From positions 248,001 to 312,000 of the forward strand of contig NZ_CP014224.1 in assembly GCF_001697185.1 (NCBI RefSeq): 64,000 bases of DNA. The letters run 5' to 3'. The notes beneath the pieces were generated by a model. The model had not been told where the DNA came from. It worked only from the letters and a program-made list of their open reading frames with translations, and made no database searches. Made by a program: the position numbers and the translations under genes. Positions 7,782 to 15,834 of this stretch are shown piece after piece (position 1 is the first letter of the stretch; every line of letters begins with the position of its first letter). The DNA is from Wenyingzhuangia fucanilytica. GTDB lineage: Bacteria; Bacteroidota; Bacteroidia; Flavobacteriales; Flavobacteriaceae.

Positions 7782-8933
7782 ATGAATATTCAAGAAGTCA
7801 TAATAGGAATACTATTAATGGTATATGTAGGGGTTTCGTTAAAAAACCTGATAACTCAAACCCATAGTTTTTGGCTTAAGGCTTTTATGGTGATATTTAC
7901 TGGAGTTCATTTTTCAATATCATTAGTTTTTGCTGTTTTTTTAGATCGTTTTTCTAACATTAATGATCCTAAAGATTTTTATAGTCTAGCAGATAATGCA
8001 GATAATTGGGGAGAAGTATTGGGGATGGGACATGATTTTATGGCTTCTGTAATTTATCCTTTTGTAAAAAGTGGAGTTGGAATAGAGCTCTTGTTTTTAA
8101 TATTTGCAACTATTAGTTATAATGCCTTTTTAAGGTACTTTAAACTCATTGGAATACAACGATTGGAAAAGACACCCATACTGTATTTGTTATTTTATTT
8201 AATTCCTACCATACATGTATGGACAGCTTGTTTAGGTAAAGAGCCTTTGTTAGTGTGGCTAATGGTAGTGTTATTAGAAGTATTAAAAAATAATAAAGAA
8301 AATTGGAAATTGTTTTTGGTTTTAAGTTTGATCTTTTTAATTAGACCACATGTTTGTATAGTATTGCTTTTGGTTTTGTTGCTGTTAAAGTTTTTAGAAT
8401 CAAAAATCTCAAAAGCCAAGAAGCTACAAATGATTGGTTTTACAATTTTATTGATAGGAATAACGACACTTGTTTTTATGAGGTTTTTCTTAAAAATAGA
8501 ACCATTGTCTATAGAGGGATTTTGGGCTTATGTTGATAAGTTTCAGGGAGAAATAAGCAATAAGGGAGGGAGCGCGATAAGTGTTAAAGGAACTAATATA
8601 GCCTCTAGAGTCGTATATTTATTATGGATGCCCTTGCCTTTTATATATAACATCACCAATGTGCTTCAAGGATTGGTTGCTATGGAGAATGTTTATTATG
8701 TAATTGTAATTTTTATGATGTTTTACCGTTGTGTAAGAGAAAAATGGAGTTTAACATCACAACCTCACATTCAGTTTTCAATCATTGCAGCCATATCACT
8801 AATCATATTATTTGCTTCTTATTTATATAATTTAGGATTAGGAAATAGAATGAAGCTCATGTTTTTGCCCTACCTCTTTTACGGATGGATACAAATGAAC
8901 AACCAAATGCCAAACCAAAGCAGTAGGATATGA
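7782..8933 (+). CDS. Polytopic membrane protein, candidate polysaccharide polymerase (Wzy-like)
   Basis: A 383-residue protein with about 10 hydrophobic segments and a central WTACLGKEPLLVWLMV loop-helix. The GKE/GKD motif after a helix recurs in EpsG/Wzy-like polymerases. I chose ATG 7782, not the adjacent TTG at 7779, because the ATG directly follows the upstream stop. Its place between a flippase and a glycosyltransferase, and the absence of any other polymerase candidate, make Wzy the best guess. Wzy proteins diverge too far for a sequence-only identification, so function is inferred. It overlaps the next gene by 4 bp. Confidence 0.6.
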   Translation: MNIQEVIIGILLMVYVGVSLKNLITQTHSFWLKAFMVIFTGVHFSISLVFAVFLDRFSNINDPKDFYSLADNADNWGEVLGMGHDFMASVIYPFVKSGVGIELLFLIFATISYNAFLRYFKLIGIQRLEKTPILYLLFYLIPTIHVWTACLGKEPLLVWLMVVLLEVLKNNKENWKLFLVLSLIFLIRPHVCIVLLLVLLLLKFLESKISKAKKLQMIGFTILLIGITTLVFMRFFLKIEPLSIEGFWAYVDKFQGEISNKGGSAISVKGTNIASRVVYLLWMPLPFIYNITNVLQGLVAMENVYYVIVIFMMFYRCVREKWSLTSQPHIQFSIIAAISLIILFASYLYNLGLGNRMKLMFLPYLFYGWIQMNNQMPNQSSRI

Positions 8934-10060
8934 AACAAAACAAAGTATTGTTAATGGTAGTCAATGTAGATTGGCTTTTTCTATTACATAGAGTAGAGTT
9001 TGCTAGAGAAGCTTTAAATCGAGGTTGGAAGGTAATAATAGCAGCAAAAAACACAGGTAAAGCTGGTGAAATTGAAAAACAAGGTTTTGAGTTTGTAAAT
9101 ATTGATATTTCACGTTCAGGTACAAATTTGTTTAAAGAAATAATAACCTTGATTAGTTTGTGGTGGTTATATATAAAAGTAAGACCAAATATGGTTTATC
9201 AAGTAACAATGAAACCTGTGATATATGGAACTTTAGGGGCTAGAATTTTAGGTATTCCAACTTTAAATGCAATTAGTGGCCTAGGATATAATTTTACAAA
9301 TGAACGTAAAGGTCGTGTGCAAAATATCATGATTAAAATGATGCGTTATGGGTTTAATAAAAAAATAAATAGCTTAATTTTTGAAAACGATGAAGATTGT
9401 CAAGAGTTAAAAAACTTAAACATAATCAATCACAAAAACACAGTCAAAGTAATCAAAGGAATTGGGGTAGATTTAAATAAGTTTAAGCCTATAGAAACCC
9501 CTGCTATTGAAAAAATAAAAGTATTGTTACCAACAAGAATGCTTTGGGATAAAGGGGTAAAGGAATTTGTAGAGGCAGCTTTATTATTAGAAAAAGAATA
9601 TAAAGGAATAGTGAAATTTGTCTTGTGTGGAAGATTAGATCACGAGAATAAAGAAGGGGTACCCTTAGAATATTTAACAAAACATCAAATTCCAGGTTAC
9701 TTAGAGTGGATTGGGAGTCAAGAGGACATGATAACACAATATAAAGATGCAGCTATAGTTGTGTTACCTTCGTATAGAGAGGGGTTACCAGTAGTACTGA
9801 TGGAGGCCTGTGCAATGGGAAAACCTATTGTTACCACTGACGCTATTGGCTGTAAAGAGTGTGTAGAAGAAGGCCTTAATGGATATAAAGTACCTGTAAA
9901 GTCGGTAAAAGAACTCGCTCATGCCATTGAAAAGTTAATCAAAGACCCAAAGCTTAGAGAGGCAATGGGAGAGTATGCTAGGCAAAAGGCTGAAAAAGAA
10001 TTTGACAAGTCCGTTATTGTTAAGTTACACTTAAGTTTATGTGATAAATTACTTAAATAG
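8930..10060 (+). CDS. Glycosyltransferase family 4 (PglA-like)
   Basis: A GT-B glycosyltransferase of 376 residues. The N-terminal VNVDWLFLLHRVEFAREA matches the DVDWFF-LSHR opening of the PglA/CapM-like GT4 group. The C-terminal domain has the donor motif PSYREGLPVVLMEACAMGKP, containing the E-x7-E residues. PglA-type enzymes add GalNAc to undecaprenyl-linked bacillosamine-type sugars, which would fit a 6-deoxyhexosamine primer here; that specificity is inference. It ends the upstream transcription block: a 134-bp spacer with a promoter follows. Confidence 0.85.
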   Translation: MKQNKVLLMVVNVDWLFLLHRVEFAREALNRGWKVIIAAKNTGKAGEIEKQGFEFVNIDISRSGTNLFKEIITLISLWWLYIKVRPNMVYQVTMKPVIYGTLGARILGIPTLNAISGLGYNFTNERKGRVQNIMIKMMRYGFNKKINSLIFENDEDCQELKNLNIINHKNTVKVIKGIGVDLNKFKPIETPAIEKIKVLLPTRMLWDKGVKEFVEAALLLEKEYKGIVKFVLCGRLDHENKEGVPLEYLTKHQIPGYLEWIGSQEDMITQYKDAAIVVLPSYREGLPVVLMEACAMGKPIVTTDAIGCKECVEEGLNGYKVPVKSVKELAHAIEKLIKDPKLREAMGEYARQKAEKEFDKSVIVKLHLSLCDKLLK

Positions 10061-10181
10061 ATTAATTGAAAGAATAAAGTTTTTGGTTGATAACTTTGAA
10101 CTGTATAAAAGATAAAATAACATAAGTTAGATTTTTTGAGATTACTCCGATAAACAAAGGTTAAAAATAGGATGGAAACCT

Positions 10182-10190
10182 TATATTTGC
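10182..10190 (+). promoter_or_regulatory. Bacteroidota -7 promoter element upstream of the FlaA1/CapD-type gene
   Basis: TATATTTGC matches the TAnnTTTG -7 consensus. It ends 4 bases before the ATG at 10195, so the transcript would start at or within a few bases of the start codon. The -33 TTG is not clear. Confidence 0.55.
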
Positions 10191-10194
10191 ACTT

Positions 10195-12084
10195 ATGAAG
10201 AAGTATATAATTGACATCATTAGTAATAACATCCCTAGGTCACTAGTGTTGTTGATAGATTTATTGATTGTAGCAATCAATTTTATCTTTACTTATTTTA
10301 TTTCAGAAAATTTTTCTAAAGAATTAGATTTTGTAAAGTTAATCGTTCAATTACCTTATATATTATTAATTGCCTTAATTTCTTTTGTGATTGTAGGCTC
10401 CTATAAAGGAGTGATTCGCTATACGGGGTTAAGAGATACCATTAGTATCTATATGGGGATCACTTTGATGTCTTGTTTATTTATCATCTCTAATTATTTA
10501 AATGAAAGGATTGATTTTTCTCCTGCATACATATTAACCATTTCAACGATTATAGTACTGTTCCTGTTAAATGTAATGGCTTTAATTACTAGTAGGTTTC
10601 TCTTTAAGTTTGTCTACAAATCTGTCTTAAAGAAATCATTAGAAACCATTAATATCATGATTTTTGGAGCAGGTGAATTAGGAACAATTGTATATTCTAC
10701 CTTAGAAAAAGAAAATGCACAACGAAATAGAATTCGTTGTTTTATTGATGATGATCCTCGTAAAAAAGGAAAAACCATTGATAGAATAAGTATTTATGGC
10801 TTAGAAAAAATAGACGAAGACTATGTGAAGTCTAGAGAAATTAAGGAAGTTATTATTGCGACAGACAAAATTTCTCAAAAGAGATTGCTAGAGGTGTCTG
10901 ATAAGTTTTTAACGCTTGGAGTCAAGGTAAAAATGGTGCCTCCTGTAGTAAACTGGGTAGAGGGAGATTTAAACGTCAATCATATCAAGGAAATAAAGAT
11001 TGAGGACTTATTAAACAGAACGCCTATTCATATTAAAAATCCCTTGATAGAAGAAGAGGTAAATGGTAAGGTGATTTTAGTAACTGGAGCTGCGGGATCT
11101 ATTGGTTCTGGAATAGTAGAACAGTTGACTAATTATCATTGTGAAAAAATTATCTTAATAGACCAAGCAGAGTCATGTTTATATGATGTTGAGCAGGATT
11201 TAATAAGAAAGAGAAAAAGAAATGTTGCGTGTTATGTGGCAGATGTAAGGGATATAAACATGATGGAAATGGTTTTTAAATCACATAAACCTCACATGGT
11301 GTTTCATGCAGCAGCATATAAACATGTGCCCTTAATGGAAGCAAATCCTTATGAAGCGGTAAAAGTAAATATTGCTGGAACAAAAAATATTGCTGATTTG
11401 GCTTGTAAATACAAAACCGATAAATTTGTAATGGTTTCTACAGATAAAGCGGTAAATCCTACCAATGTCATGGGGGCTACAAAAAGAGTGGCCGAATTGT
11501 ATATAAGTTCAAAAAACAAAGTAGATAATTGTACAAAATTCATCACAACCAGATTTGGAAATGTATTAGGCTCTAATGGTTCGGTAATCCCGTTGTTTAA
11601 AAAACAAATAGCTGATGGAGGACCAATTACCTTAACCCATCCAGAAATCACAAGATATTTTATGACCATTCCAGAAGCTTGTCAACTAGTGATAGAAGCT
11701 GGTTCTATGGGGCTAGGAGGAGAAATATTTATTTTTGATATGGGAAAATCTGTCAAAATTATTGATTTGGCTAAAAGAATGATAAAGCTATCAGGTTTAG
11801 AATATCCTAATGACATAGATATAAAAATAACAGGTTTACGTCCTGGCGAAAAATTATACGAAGAACTGTTGAATGATGGAGAAAATGCTTTGCCTACACA
11901 TCATAAAAAAATAATGATCAACAAATCTGAATCTTTTAATGTGCAAGAAAAAATTGGACTCATAGAGGAGTTAATACATCTTACAGATCCTGAGAACAAT
12001 ATACAGATAGTAGAAAAAATGAAGCAAATTGTACCAGAGTTTATCTCTAATAATTCTATATTTGAAAATCTTGATAAAAAATAA
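10195..12084 (+). CDS. Long-form nucleotide-sugar dehydratase (FlaA1/CapD/WbpM family)
   Basis: A 629-residue membrane-anchored polysaccharide biosynthesis protein. The first ~140 residues carry four hydrophobic helices. A first Rossmann domain follows (FGAGELGTIVYSTL), then the catalytic extended-SDR domain with VTGAAGSIGSGIVEQL, HAAAYKHVPLMEANPYEAVK and STDKAVNPTNVMGATKR. In the last motif Met replaces the usual active-site Tyr, as in WbpM. The family makes UDP-4-keto-6-deoxy-GlcNAc from UDP-GlcNAc (4,6-dehydratase); some relatives epimerise at C5. It likely feeds the SDR reductase at 3854. It has its own promoter, so dehydratase, Wza and Wzc may form a separate transcript. Confidence 0.9.
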   Translation: MKKYIIDIISNNIPRSLVLLIDLLIVAINFIFTYFISENFSKELDFVKLIVQLPYILLIALISFVIVGSYKGVIRYTGLRDTISIYMGITLMSCLFIISNYLNERIDFSPAYILTISTIIVLFLLNVMALITSRFLFKFVYKSVLKKSLETINIMIFGAGELGTIVYSTLEKENAQRNRIRCFIDDDPRKKGKTIDRISIYGLEKIDEDYVKSREIKEVIIATDKISQKRLLEVSDKFLTLGVKVKMVPPVVNWVEGDLNVNHIKEIKIEDLLNRTPIHIKNPLIEEEVNGKVILVTGAAGSIGSGIVEQLTNYHCEKIILIDQAESCLYDVEQDLIRKRKRNVACYVADVRDINMMEMVFKSHKPHMVFHAAAYKHVPLMEANPYEAVKVNIAGTKNIADLACKYKTDKFVMVSTDKAVNPTNVMGATKRVAELYISSKNKVDNCTKFITTRFGNVLGSNGSVIPLFKKQIADGGPITLTHPEITRYFMTIPEACQLVIEAGSMGLGGEIFIFDMGKSVKIIDLAKRMIKLSGLEYPNDIDIKITGLRPGEKLYEELLNDGENALPTHHKKIMINKSESFNVQEKIGLIEELIHLTDPENNIQIVEKMKQIVPEFISNNSIFENLDKK

Positions 12085-12085
12085 A

Positions 12086-12874
12086 ATGAAAATAGTTAAA
12101 AAGTTAAGTTTGTTCGTAGTGATACTTTTTATGGCCTCTTGTGCCTCTAGAAAAGATATCATTTATTTACAGGATTTAAATCTTAATGAAGGGCATAGTA
12201 GTGTAGAAATAGCGGATAGTGTATTTTTTAAAATGCCAACTTTTAAGCCAGATGATCGTTTAACCATTAACATATCTTCTATCAATCCAGAAGCAGCAAG
12301 GCCTTTTAATTTGTACATAACCTCATTTAATATGGGAGGAATAACTTCTGCGGGTCAACAACAACAGCAATCTTACTTGGTGGACAAAGATGGATATATT
12401 AGTTTTCCTCAGTTAGGGGAGTTAAAGGTGTTGGGGATGAATAGAATTGAGTTGCAAAAAGTTTTAGAGAAAAAATTAAAAATGTTTCTTCCGGATGTCA
12501 TAGCCAATGTACAATTGGTGAATTTTAGAATATCTATGCTAGGAGAGGTAACCAAGCCAGGGGAGTACATTATAAACAGAGATAAAGTTTCAATTTTACA
12601 AGCCATTGGAATGGCGGGAGACCTAACTATTCATGGTAAGAGAGATAATATCAAGCTGATAAGAGAAGTAAATGGACTTGTGAAATACTATGACCTGGAT
12701 TTAAGGTCTAAGGATGTCGTTAACTCTCCTGCCTATTTCTTGCAACAAAATGACGTAGTTTACGTTGCGCCAAACAAGCCTCAAGTAAATGCGTCAGCGA
12801 GTTCACCTACGGCTTCTTACATCATTTCGGCAACTGGGTTGTTAATCACAATCATTTCTATTTTAACTAGATAA
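12086..12874 (+). CDS. Polysaccharide export lipoprotein, Wza-like
   Basis: A 262-residue outer-membrane export protein. I chose ATG 12086 because it gives a standard lipoprotein signal (KIVKKLSLFVVILFMASC) with the lipobox Cys at about residue 20; a longer frame upstream has no signal. A poly-export (Wza/KpsD) domain follows, with DDRLTINISSINPEAA, then a SLBB-type segment around MLGEVTKPGEYIINRDKVS and ILQAIGMAGDLT. A C-terminal hydrophobic helix (SYIISATGLLITIISIL) would cross the outer membrane as in Wza. It starts right after the dehydratase stop and precedes Wzc by 6 bases, the usual Wza-Wzc pair. Confidence 0.9.
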   Translation: MKIVKKLSLFVVILFMASCASRKDIIYLQDLNLNEGHSSVEIADSVFFKMPTFKPDDRLTINISSINPEAARPFNLYITSFNMGGITSAGQQQQQSYLVDKDGYISFPQLGELKVLGMNRIELQKVLEKKLKMFLPDVIANVQLVNFRISMLGEVTKPGEYIINRDKVSILQAIGMAGDLTIHGKRDNIKLIREVNGLVKYYDLDLRSKDVVNSPAYFLQQNDVVYVAPNKPQVNASASSPTASYIISATGLLITIISILTR

Positions 12875-12880
12875 TCACTA

Positions 12881-15241
12881 ATGGAAAACAATATAGAAAA
12901 TATTTATAATAAGGAAAACGATTCTATCAACATTAGGGCGGAGGTAGAAAAATATTTAATTCACTGGAAATGGTTTGTTATATCTGTAATTGTTTGTGTT
13001 ACAATAGCGGTGTTTTATGCAAAGTCACAAGTAAATATTTTTAAAACAAATGCTACCGTTTTAGTCAAAGAAGAAGGAAGTGCAGCCTCTGAATTACAAG
13101 TCTTTCAAGATTTGGCCTCTCTTGGGGCGGGGGCAAAAAACAATGTGATAGATGAAATTGAAATTTTAAAATCGAGAACCTTGGCAGAGGCTTATGTAAG
13201 AGCTTTAAACTTAAATTTTGCTGTATATCAACAACAGGGTTTAAAAAAGGTTGAGCAGTTTGAAGTTACACCAATAAATTACCAGGTGCTATCTGATCAA
13301 AATAATTTTTATGAATTAGATACCATCATTGATATAACTATATTAAACGATCAGCAGTTTGAATATCAAGTAGAAGGGCAGGATGAATTAAAGTCGGCTA
13401 AATTTGGAGAAAAAATAAAGATTGATCAGTACGAATTTTTATTCATACCGGAGTTTAAAAAATTTGAGGAGAATAGAAATAATTCTTATGAAGTGGTATT
13501 TACCAAACTAGCGGCTTCAATTGAAAAATTTAAGAACAAAATATCAGTAAGTCCAGTAGATGATTCAAATATAATAACTGTTTCACTACAGTATCCGATA
13601 AAAACAAAAGCTCAGTTGGTATTAAACACAATGATTGATTTGTACAATCAAATGTCTGTTGAAGATAAAAACCAAGTAGGAAAGAAAACAGATACTTTTA
13701 TTGAAGAACGTTTGGCAGGGATCAAAAGAGAGTTAGACGAAGTTGATCAATTAGAGGAAGTTTATAAGAAAGACAAGCAGATTACAGATATAGAGGTACA
13801 AGCAAGAGTGTTTGTTGATGGAAAATCCTTAAATGATCAAGAAATTCTAAAAAGAACTACAGCGCTAAGTGTTGTGAATTATATGATTTCTAGTATAGAT
13901 GATCAAAAAGAGGATTTTGAATTATTACCTACGAGTATCGGTATTGAGGATAATATACAGTTAAGTGCTTCAGTAGCCAATTACAATCAGTTATTGTTAA
14001 ATAGAAACAAATACCCTAAAGAAAACCCTATTGTCCAAAATTTAAATGTGGAGTTGGCAAATTTAAGGGAGAATATAAAAAGATCTTTAAAAAACAACAA
14101 AAAGCAATTAGAAATAGGCTTGGCTTCTTTAAAAGAGAAAGAAAAAGAGTTTGAGGGAGAAATATCTTCAATGCCTCAAAAAATTCGTGAATATCGTACG
14201 ATCTTAAGAAGACAAGAAATCATTGCACAGTTATATTCTTATTTATTGCAAAAAAAAGAAGAGAATAAAATATCTATGGCAGTTACAGTGCCAAATGCAA
14301 AAATTATAGACAGGGCTTATAGTGATAAAAACGCAGTAGCACCTAAAAAAGCAATGATAGCTTTAGCAGGGTTAATTATAGGTATTATTATTCCGTTTGG
14401 AGTGATTTATATAAGAGAATTATTAGATACCAAATTCCATTCTAGAGCTGAATTAGAAAAATATGTGTCGACACCTATTTTGGGAGATATTCCTTTTGAT
14501 AAGTCAGAGGAAAAAGTAATTATCAAACAAGGTAGTAGAACTAGTTCTGCCGAAGCTTTTAGGTTGTTAAGAACCAATTTAGACTTTATCCTTTCGGGAG
14601 TTACAGATAAGTCTAAAGTGATTTTTGTAACCTCTACGATTTCTGGAGAAGGAAAGACCTTTATTTCGGTAAATTCAGCCTCTTCAATTGCGTTAACAGG
14701 TAAAAAAGTATTACTGGTGGGAATGGATTTACGTGCTCCCAAAATTACCCAGTATTTAGGGTTGCCAAATAGAAGTGGAGTAAGTAATTATTTAATTGGT
14801 CAAGAAGATAAAATTACAGATTTGGTCTTCCCTTTACAAGGTTTCGAAAATTTAGATGTTTTAAGTTCTGGTATTGTACCTCCAAACCCTGCTGAGTTAT
14901 TGTTAAGTGCTAGGTTACAAAAAATGTTTGAGGAGCTAAGAGAACAATATGATTATATCATTGTTGATACAGCTCCAGTAAATTTGGTAACAGATACTTT
15001 AATGATGAGTAAACACGCAGATATGTTTGTATATGTTGCTAGAGCAAATTACTTAGATAAGCGTATGTTAGAAATGTCTCAAAAATTATATCAAGAAAAA
15101 CGTTTGCCAAACATGGCGATGTTAATCAATGGTATGGATCATGAAAGAGTTTATGGTTATGGAGTATATGGTTATGGAGGATATGGATATCCAGATGAAG
15201 AAGAAGACAAGAGTTTCATTAAAAAAATATTTAGATTATAA
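12881..15241 (+). CDS. Polysaccharide co-polymerase/tyrosine autokinase, Wzc-like
   Basis: A 786-residue inner-membrane protein controlling chain length and export. The N-terminal Wzz domain has a first membrane segment (WFVISVIVCVTIAVFYA) and a second near residue 490 (MIALAGLIIGIIIPFGVIYI). The large periplasmic coiled-coil part lies between them. The cytoplasmic BY-kinase domain has Walker A (TISGEGKTFISVN), Walker A' (KVLLVGMDLRAPK) and Walker B (YDYIIVDTAPV). The tail after residue 755 is a Tyr/Gly cluster (VYGYGVYGYGGYGYP), the expected autophosphorylation site, followed by an acidic and then basic end. It is the last gene of the polysaccharide block. Confidence 0.93.
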   Translation: MENNIENIYNKENDSINIRAEVEKYLIHWKWFVISVIVCVTIAVFYAKSQVNIFKTNATVLVKEEGSAASELQVFQDLASLGAGAKNNVIDEIEILKSRTLAEAYVRALNLNFAVYQQQGLKKVEQFEVTPINYQVLSDQNNFYELDTIIDITILNDQQFEYQVEGQDELKSAKFGEKIKIDQYEFLFIPEFKKFEENRNNSYEVVFTKLAASIEKFKNKISVSPVDDSNIITVSLQYPIKTKAQLVLNTMIDLYNQMSVEDKNQVGKKTDTFIEERLAGIKRELDEVDQLEEVYKKDKQITDIEVQARVFVDGKSLNDQEILKRTTALSVVNYMISSIDDQKEDFELLPTSIGIEDNIQLSASVANYNQLLLNRNKYPKENPIVQNLNVELANLRENIKRSLKNNKKQLEIGLASLKEKEKEFEGEISSMPQKIREYRTILRRQEIIAQLYSYLLQKKEENKISMAVTVPNAKIIDRAYSDKNAVAPKKAMIALAGLIIGIIIPFGVIYIRELLDTKFHSRAELEKYVSTPILGDIPFDKSEEKVIIKQGSRTSSAEAFRLLRTNLDFILSGVTDKSKVIFVTSTISGEGKTFISVNSASSIALTGKKVLLVGMDLRAPKITQYLGLPNRSGVSNYLIGQEDKITDLVFPLQGFENLDVLSSGIVPPNPAELLLSARLQKMFEELREQYDYIIVDTAPVNLVTDTLMMSKHADMFVYVARANYLDKRMLEMSQKLYQEKRLPNMAMLINGMDHERVYGYGVYGYGGYGYPDEEEDKSFIKKIFRL

Positions 15242-15247
15242 ATGTAA

Positions 15248-15274
15248 AAACCTCATTTTCAATGAGGTTTTTTT
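15248..15274 (+). terminator. Rho-independent terminator after the wzc-like gene
   Basis: AAACCTCATT, loop TTC, AATGAGGTTT, then a T-run. It closes the polysaccharide operon 7 bases after the wzc-like stop. Confidence 0.88.
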
Positions 15275-15310
15275 AGGCCTAAAAAAAAGTGAATTTTTTT
15301 AATAAAATTG

Positions 15311-15341
15311 TTTGGTGAATTGTAAAAACCAACTATATTTG
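15311..15341 (+). promoter_or_regulatory. Promoter of tRNA-Thr
   Basis: TATATTTG at 15334-15341 (-7 type), with TTTG at 15311-15314 spaced 19 bases upstream (-33 type). Transcription would start a few bases before the mature tRNA at 15352. Confidence 0.65.
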
Positions 15342-15351
15342 CACCCGCAAC

Positions 15352-15428
15352 GCCGATATAGCTCAGCTGGCTAGAGCAGCTGATTTGTAATCAGCAGGTC
15401 GTAGGTTCGAGTCCTATTATCGGCTCCA
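15352..15428 (+). tRNA. tRNA-Thr (UGU anticodon)
   Basis: A full cloverleaf can be folded by eye: acceptor GCCGATA/TATCGGC, D-arm with GCTC...GAGC, anticodon arm GCTGA-TTTGTAA-TCAGC with anticodon TGT, variable AGGTC, and T-arm GTAGG-TTCGAGT-CCTAT. The CCA end is encoded (15426-15428). The outermost T-arm pair is G-U. Confidence 0.95.
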
Positions 15429-15430
15429 AA

Positions 15431-15459
15431 AGAGACAACGAAAGTTGTCTCTTTTTTTT
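15431..15459 (+). terminator. Rho-independent terminator after tRNA-Thr
   Basis: AGAGACAAC, GAAA tetraloop, GTTGTCTCT, then a T-run of about eight. It starts 3 bases after the CCA end. Confidence 0.92.
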
Positions 15460-15478
15460 ATCCCCAAATTTATTAATA

Positions 15479-15560
15479 ATACACCGCTCATCGTCCATCG
15501 CCCACCGAACCCCGAACATAGCCCATCGCTCACCGATAACCGAATCCCGAAAATCATTCC
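15479..15560. repeat. CCGA/TCGA-word island
   Basis: A fourth island of short CCGA/ATCG words (CACCGCTCATCGTCCATCGC, CCGATAACCGAATCCCGA) outside the polysaccharide operon, so this sequence type is not confined to that locus. No coding potential. Confidence 0.7.
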
Positions 15561-15563
15561 CCT

Positions 15564-15619
15564 GTCACTTCGAGTGCATTTATGTAATGCAATGAAATAA
15601 ATGAGTATAGAGAAGTACA
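15564..15619. repeat. Dispersed hairpin repeat (TTCGAG ... GTATaGAGAAG type)
   Basis: The outer arms ACTTC (15567-15571) and GAAGT (15612-15616) pair, as do the inner arms CATTTAT (15577-15583) and ATAAATG (15597-15603). The element shares TTCGAG at its start and GTATnGAGAA near its end with 54739-54783, whose inner stem differs but still pairs. Confidence 0.6.
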
Positions 15620-15643
15620 CAGAACAAAAAAAACAAAATAATA

Positions 15644-15674
15644 TTTGCTATTGTAGATATAATTAATACATTTG
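15644..15674 (+). promoter_or_regulatory. Promoter of the aromatic amino acid operon
   Basis: TACATTTG at 15667-15674 fits the -7 consensus, with TTTG at 15644-15647 spaced 19 bases upstream. The start site would fall near 15680, just before the leader ORF at 15693. Confidence 0.65.
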
Positions 15675-15692
15675 CCCTATTATAATACGAAC

Positions 15693-15767
15693 ATGAAATT
15701 ATTTAACACTAACGGATTTTATTATTTTTTCTTCTTTATGGAAGAGAAGAGACTTTTCGTGTGTTAA
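15693..15767 (+). CDS. Phe/Tyr-rich leader peptide of the aromatic operon
   Basis: A 24-residue ORF, ATG to TAA, between a promoter and a terminator upstream of prephenate dehydratase. It reads MKLFNTNGFYYFFFFMEEK followed by RLFVC. Seven of 24 residues are Phe and two are Tyr, with six aromatic codons in an unbroken run plus one before it after GG. Such runs are the hallmark of ribosome-mediated attenuation, in which scarce charged tRNA stalls the ribosome. The downstream genes make phenylalanine and tyrosine, so codon content and operon function match. No Shine-Dalgarno is visible, as usual in this phylum. Confidence 0.85.
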   Translation: MKLFNTNGFYYFFFFMEEKRLFVC

Positions 15768-15820
15768 TTTTATATAAAACAGCATAACTAGAAGTCTCGA
15801 TTTATCGAGACTTTTTTTTT
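15729..15820 (+). promoter_or_regulatory. Transcription attenuator with alternative hairpins
   Basis: Three pairings compete. TTCTTC (15729-15734) can pair with GAAGAG (15741-15746) inside the leader ORF. GAGACTTTT (15749-15757) can pair with AGAAGTCTC (15790-15798) as an anti-terminator, nine pairs with one G-U. AAGTCTCGA (15792-15800) pairs with TCGAGACTT (15805-15813) as the terminator. A ribosome finishing the leader would cover 15749-15757 and favour termination; stalling on the Phe codons would leave it free. The mechanism is inferred from complementarity. Confidence 0.75.
15792..15820 (+). terminator. Attenuator terminator upstream of pheA
   Basis: AAGTCTCGA, loop TTTA, TCGAGACTT, then an unbroken T-run, ending 15 bases before the pheA ATG. 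Confidence 0.88.
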
Positions 15821-15834
15821 GTTAAAAAAAGAAA

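Noticed and set aside
12029-12085. Upstream in-frame ATG for the Wza-like gene
   Set aside because: It would overlap the dehydratase gene and bury the lipoprotein signal; the start at 12086 gives a proper lipobox.
1-15274. Mobile element or prophage origin of the polysaccharide locus
   Set aside because: No transposase, integrase or attachment-site pattern was found; only dispersed short repeats.
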